Shown: piece after piece, positions 60,040 to 64,000 of the stretch
How positions within the stretch are numbered: the stretch's first letter is position 1
Layout of the letters: each line of letters opens with the position of its first letter
Source of the DNA: Amblyomma americanum
Lineage: Eukaryota; Arthropoda; Arachnida; Ixodida; Ixodidae
Assembly: GCF_052857255.1 (NCBI RefSeq)
Contig: NC_135497.1
Location: forward strand, 195,768,006 to 195,832,005
Direction of reading: 5' to 3'
Length of the DNA stretch: 64,000 nucleotides
The notes under the pieces: generated by a model
Told to the model about the DNA's origin: nothing
Seen by the model: only the letters and a program-made list of their open reading frames with translations
Database searches by the model: none
Made by a program: the position numbers and the translations under genes

Positions 60040-60399
60040 TTAAAAGACGCTGAGGCCACGGGAGAAGACACCGTCATCACGCAAAGCTTTGGTTTTCACA
60101 TAGCCACGTAGTATTCGTGTAAATGTGGTGCTTCCACAAGATGTAAACGAAGTCGAAAACATAATATGTGATAACTGAAAATAAATAATTATCACATAAA
60201 GGGATAAGAACAGGATGTAAGGTATTTCTGATTGTCTCTTTTATAAACCAACACTTCGTGCTTAGTAAGCAGCCAGAGAGCATAGTCAGAGCCATGCCAC
60301 CACCAACAACTGATATAGCAAAGACCATGATATAGTAAAGATTTTTGCCGGTCCGAGCTACTTTACTATAGAGGGGTTCTACTGTCGAAAGCTTGTACC

Positions 60400-60502
60400 C
60401 ACTGTATAACCGGTGGGTACCCGGCGGTACTGGGCATCAAGCCCTGCACCTCTCACATGCAAGGCGGATGCTCAAACCACTAGGCCACCGCTACGGCCCC
60501 AC
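60400..60502 (-). repeat. tRNA-like SINE head
   Basis: The minus strand reads GCGGTGGCCTAGTGGTTTGAG (A-box) and GCAGGGCTTGATGCCCAG (B-box), with an anticodon-loop-like CTTGCATG between them. Well-ordered tRNA layout, but the stems do not all pair, so it is probably a SINE head. Confidence 0.5.
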
Positions 60503-61390
60503 AAGGTACAAAATGAAGCGGACGACTGAAGATAAAAAAAAAGAGCTTAAATTTGTGCAAATGCTGCAATGTGGCTTTCGAAAGCGCCTGTATTGCGTCT
60601 CATCCCCTCAGGAGCATGCGGGGGCGCTGCTACCAGAACCACAGTGTCTGATGCGCTAGCTTGCCTGAGCGGCCGGGGGAGTAAGCGTGTCAGGGCACCA
60701 GCAGAACTTCGTTCCTTACCATGTTTCAAGGAAATTCGGACGATTAACTTAATCACATTTCAAACATTATTCCCGCTAATGTCCACAAACACAAACAATA
60801 TCATAAAAAATGGTAACTCATAATTCCATGAAAAATGTTAAAATCCACTACTACTTGCGTAATCCCGGGCAACTAGGGGCCTTAGTCATAATTAGGGGTT
60901 GGAGTTTTCGGTTCAAATTGAAAAAGAAAAGAAAACGATAAATGTAAACAGATTTCATTTTTTGATATTCAGTTTTAACCAAAAAAGGTCAGTATTCAGA
61001 TGTACGCTACACCTTGCTGGATACTGAGCAAGAATTACAAAAAAGTGCAGAAGCCAAGAGCGTGCAGAGACGAAAGCGTTGATTAAACAGTGAATATGTA
61101 CGTTTTGAGGCATTCCTCCGCTATTTAGACACATGCCAGGTGCAGGCCAAGAGGCTCCACCTCATTAAGCTTCACCTGCTAGCGTAGCGCCTTCTGCTCC
61201 CAGACTGTCATCACCTTATTAGAGGCGCTACTTGGTTAACACGCGTTATCTCACAAGATGTAAAGACACAACATTTGTAACGAACAAGCCACTGCCGACT
61301 TAAAATCATGCCCAATCATTACAAAAAAGTGTCATGTTCTGGCTTCTGTGACAGTTCAACTGAACAGTGTAATCCACTTATAACGATATT

Positions 61391-61879
61391 AAAGGGCCAC
61401 AGAAAGAGGTGTTTGAGATTGGCTTTACAATGCTTGCACTATGTAGAATACAGGCCACCGAGCGTCCATGCCGCATACGAGACCTCAGAAGCGGGCGGGA
61501 AATTTACAATACATTTTTAAAAATTCCCGCTTTCGCACCTCGCGGCGACGCGCGGTGCCGGGCTTTCGCACGAAAACCTGGCAGACGACGTCACGTCTTG
61601 CAAATGACATAAGCAGGCGGGGGTTATCATTGGTTCACAGCACCAAATTCTTTCAGACGTCACGCGCTACCGCGGCCGCGGCCACTCCGCGCGCGTCGCA
61701 GCCGGCGGAGGTAGGGAAGGGGCCGAGTGTGTGGGGCAGGCGGAGGAGCGCCGCCGTTTTGGCGTGCGAGAGGGAAAGGCGCGAAGACGCGGAAGTTAAA
61801 ATTTTGTCTGCATATGACTCAGCTTCCACAAAACGCATTAAAATAATTCTTGCTGGGGGATAATTATGAACCGTCGTCT
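61391..61879. other. GC-rich stretch, possible MITE interior
   Basis: Starts with TTAAAGGGCCACAGAAAG, similar to the starts of the AAAGGG families, and contains a very GC-rich core (61540-61800) with overlapping chance frames. No matching right end was established. Confidence 0.3.
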
Positions 61880-61945
61880 TTTAAAGGGACTATGCAATGA
61901 ATTAAAAGTCGCTTGTAAATGTTTTCAATGCTTAGAAATGCGACT
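61880..61945. repeat. End copy of the AAAGGGAC element family
   Basis: TAAAGGGACTATGCAATG followed by TTAAAAGTCGCTTGTAAATG, the inverted match of 40712-40775. The other end of this copy was not identified. Confidence 0.65.
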
Positions 61946-62513
61946 AAGGACCTGCCCTGCAGTCCCCTGTGTTTGCTTTCCTGCGATGCACCGTGCAGCA
62001 ACAGCCTCACCTCGAGGAGGAACGCATTCCCTTGTCAGTAACATTAACTGGCAAGAACTGGCCAGCGTTGCTGCGTGAGAGACTGCTTGAAGCCCACATG
62101 CGGAAGAGGGCATGAGGTCTTCGGCTGGGATCGTCGGCGCGAGCGGATGTGTCACTCGCAGCTCCGGCGGGGCGAGGAAGCGGCAGGAAGACTGGCTCCC
62201 GTATTTCGTCCCGTCCAGGCCGCAGAGTATCCCTTGCCCTAGCGCGGGTGAACATTCGCTCGGAACCTTGCTGGTGAGTCGGACGACCTTGATTCATTAG
62301 CGTACCTTGTTGCTAGCTGGCATTATTGTTGCTGTAGCAATAAATGCCTGTTTGTGTCAGCCAATGTGTCGTTCCTTTGTTCCCTCAGAGCAAGGCCCGC
62401 CGTGGTTGGCGTGCGCTCGGTAGAGTACGTGATCACGGGGTGGAGTCCGGGCGGCTTTGAACCGTGTCAGCCGCGATTAAGTGGGGAGAACGTATCTCCC
62501 CAATTCAACCCCC

Positions 62514-63486
62514 CAAACTAAACCTGGATATAATGATATTAAAAAAAGTCCGGGATTTTTCATTACATACAGGTTTTTGTTGCATACAGTTTTCGCAAGA
62601 AGACTTAAAGGCCAACGCAGAATGGAAATCAAACTAAGAAATAAATATGGCTGAAATCACCTTGAAAACGTTTACAGGAAACCCTGTCACTCGAAGCCAT
62701 AAATGTGGAGAAACATTCTGCGATCACGCTGATAGGGTGACTGCAGCAGCAGTCACCATAACCTCCGCTGCAGCTTGTGCAATGCTACTACAAGTGGGGT
62801 GGGGAGAGTTTGGGAGGTGAGTGCACAGCAAATGAGCCACAAGAGAGCACGCGCAGCCGCACCGGCGCCGTAGCCTGGCCACGGAGGCACATGCTTCTTC
62901 CCGCATGTTTTTTCTCTCGGTCTGCCCACCGTTACTGCCCCAGGAAACAGACTTTTCGCCTCCTTGCATCGCCAGCACCCTCTGCCATCCCCACTCCCGA
63001 GTTCTGACACGTTAGAGCTATCAACGCCGGAATCACGCAAGCAACCACAAGGCAGCGATGGGCATGCACTGCTTATGCAGTTTCTTTATTGGTATTCCCT
63101 ATTATTTCTCGCTGCTTCTGAGCATAAACTGTTGTAGTGCACGTGGTATGACATTCCAAGAGCGAACGCAGTGAAGACGTGCCATCGCCGCCGGAGCACG
63201 GCACATTGTGTCAACTGCAGTCACTCATTGCAGTTGTAAACATTCCTATTCTGTCAGTTCATGCTTTGTCGGCAGGAAACATTTCTGCCAAACTTCTTAA
63301 CTCAGCACAAGCTAACAGACAGCCGGCATAGCGAGTTCCTTATATCAAGGTCAATCGCCGTAATACCTTTGTTACATGGTGGTCTCCAATACACGCCTTT
63401 CAATGGGGGCGGCACTGGGAAATTGAGAAACTTAGTAATATCAAGGCATTCGCTATGTGGAGGTTCATTACATCCAGGTTTAACTC
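62514..63486. mobile_element. TIR MITE, about 970 bp, AAACCTGGAT family
   Basis: The left end contains CTAAACCTGGATATAATGA and the right end, inverted, contains TTAAACCTGGATGTAATGA. Outermost bases have decayed, so the TA flanks are not certain. Interior frames have no recognisable motif. Related ends occur at 45737 and 55008. Confidence 0.7.
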
Positions 63487-63639
63487 TAGTTCAGTAGTAT
63501 TCAGCTTGCAAAAATAGGGTACAAAGATGCACCGTTGCTCGTTTGTTAGCACTTGAAGCAAGTGGGACCTAATGAGTCCTGCTGTGCTAAAAAGGGTCAA
63601 TAGTACATCGAAATCGGCATTGTGGTTCGAGATACCAAA

Positions 63640-64000
63640 CATGAAAAACACGAGAACTCATTACGTTTGCTTCCCCACACTGCGCATTGGCCAAGTGGTA
63701 TCACTTGACTCCTTTGCAGGAAATACTAATGCAGTTCATGTATTTTATGGCAAAGAAGATGTTGCTGTCGTACCCATGATGAGACTACATGCAGCAATGC
63801 CATTTGATAAATGCAAAATGTGGAAAGGCCAACTTCAGCTGCATTCAGACATCTTCATGTTCAGATACCTCGAACAACGTTGTGGGTACAAAAATCGTAA
63901 AAGTGGGCCACAGCTTTAAATTTCACAATACAAACTTTTGCCCTAAAACAAAGAATGAAAGAGTTAATTAGTTAATGTTGTTTATTAGTCATCTTTTACT
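63640..64000. repeat. Partial relative of the 33.2-kb foldback element
   Basis: Shares ATTTCACAATACAAACTTTTGCC-like and GGAAAGGCCAAC blocks, in the same order, with the loop and right arm of 33175-33931. Runs to the window edge. A 115-codon frame across it (63572-63919) has no motif. Confidence 0.5.

Larger units (their letters stand above)
56825..60385. mobile_element. CAGTAGAACC-family TIR element, 3.6 kb, with a nested element
   Basis: The left end is AGTAGAACCGCACTATGGTA and the right end, inverted, is AGTAGAACCCCTCTATAGTA. The right ~270 bp also exist as a separate copy at 42933-43195. Most of the interior is a second TIR element (57533-60039). Confidence 0.65.
53723..64000 (-). other. 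Upstream intron of the HERC4-like gene, extends past the window
   Basis: No RCC1-type exon was found on the minus strand here, so this appears to be one intron of at least 10 kb. It carries MITE fragments (55008 and 62514), Ruka-like SINEs (56247 full, 56576 partial), a nested TIR composite (56825-60385), a tRNA-like SINE (60400) and a foldback fragment at the right edge. 53730-55000 and 60510-61380 show nothing recognisable except a MITE-end-like GAACCTCACTATTATGA near 54166. Confidence 0.5.

Noticed and set aside
12506..60502. tRNA-like sequences as functional tRNA genes
   Set aside because: The heads at 12506, 24572, 34565, 34970, 36310, 45238, 51621, 56247 and 60400 have A and B boxes but imperfect stems, and several clearly continue into SINE bodies.
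62250..62400. Possible LTR end (AATAAATGCC then TGTTTGTGTCAGCC)
   Set aside because: It has a polyadenylation-like signal, but no matching second LTR, TG...CA ends or duplication could be shown.
63572..63919. 115-codon plus-strand frame near the right edge
   Set aside because: It overlaps sequence related to the foldback element and has no domain similarity I recognise.

Overview
The window looks like nuclear DNA from a hard (ixodid) tick. It shows intron-split coding, AT-rich introns packed with transposons, and several copies of a tRNA-headed SINE that resembles the Ruka family of ixodid ticks. The species assignment is inferred from repeat types, not from a database search. No bacterial genes, operons, rRNA genes or CRISPR arrays were seen.

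One host gene is supported. It is a small-HERC E3 ubiquitin ligase (HERC4/HERC3 type) on the minus strand. Eight exons can be placed with splice sites: 53722-53592, 53131-52932, 35721-35618, 25715-25585, 22656-22488, 11246-11057, 6566-6517 and 79-1. They encode the last RCC1 repeats and the helical linker between the RCC1 propeller and the HECT domain. Reading frame is kept across every junction except the last. The first exons (start codon, early RCC1 blades) lie beyond base 64000 and the HECT domain lies beyond base 1, so only the middle third of the gene is here, spread over about 54 kb.

The rest is intron, and much of it is transposon. From left to right: a mariner (180-2388) split by a pogo/Tigger-like element (1445-2354); three TA-flanked MITEs (7-10 kb); a Tc1-type element with ~240-bp inverted repeats (11553-17385) that has taken up a LINE fragment and other DNA; a SINE split by a MITE (19.7-20.7 kb); a Harbinger-type MITE (21.2-22.0 kb); a fresh 5'-truncated RTE-type LINE (29356-32100) with a perfect 12-bp target duplication and an open 905-codon frame; a foldback element (33.2-33.9 kb); tRNA-derived SINEs (34.6-36.4 kb); two pogo MITEs inserted side by side (46515-48374); three full Ruka-like SINEs; and a nest of TIR elements from 56.8 to 60.4 kb.

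The main pattern is a swarm of short elements flanked by TA and beginning CAGT(N)2-3AACC. Some still carry scraps of pogo/Tigger transposase, which ties the swarm to that superfamily. No unknown cellular system was found. The points most worth checking are the nested insertions, the recent RTE copy, and the unresolved splice junction between the last two exons.
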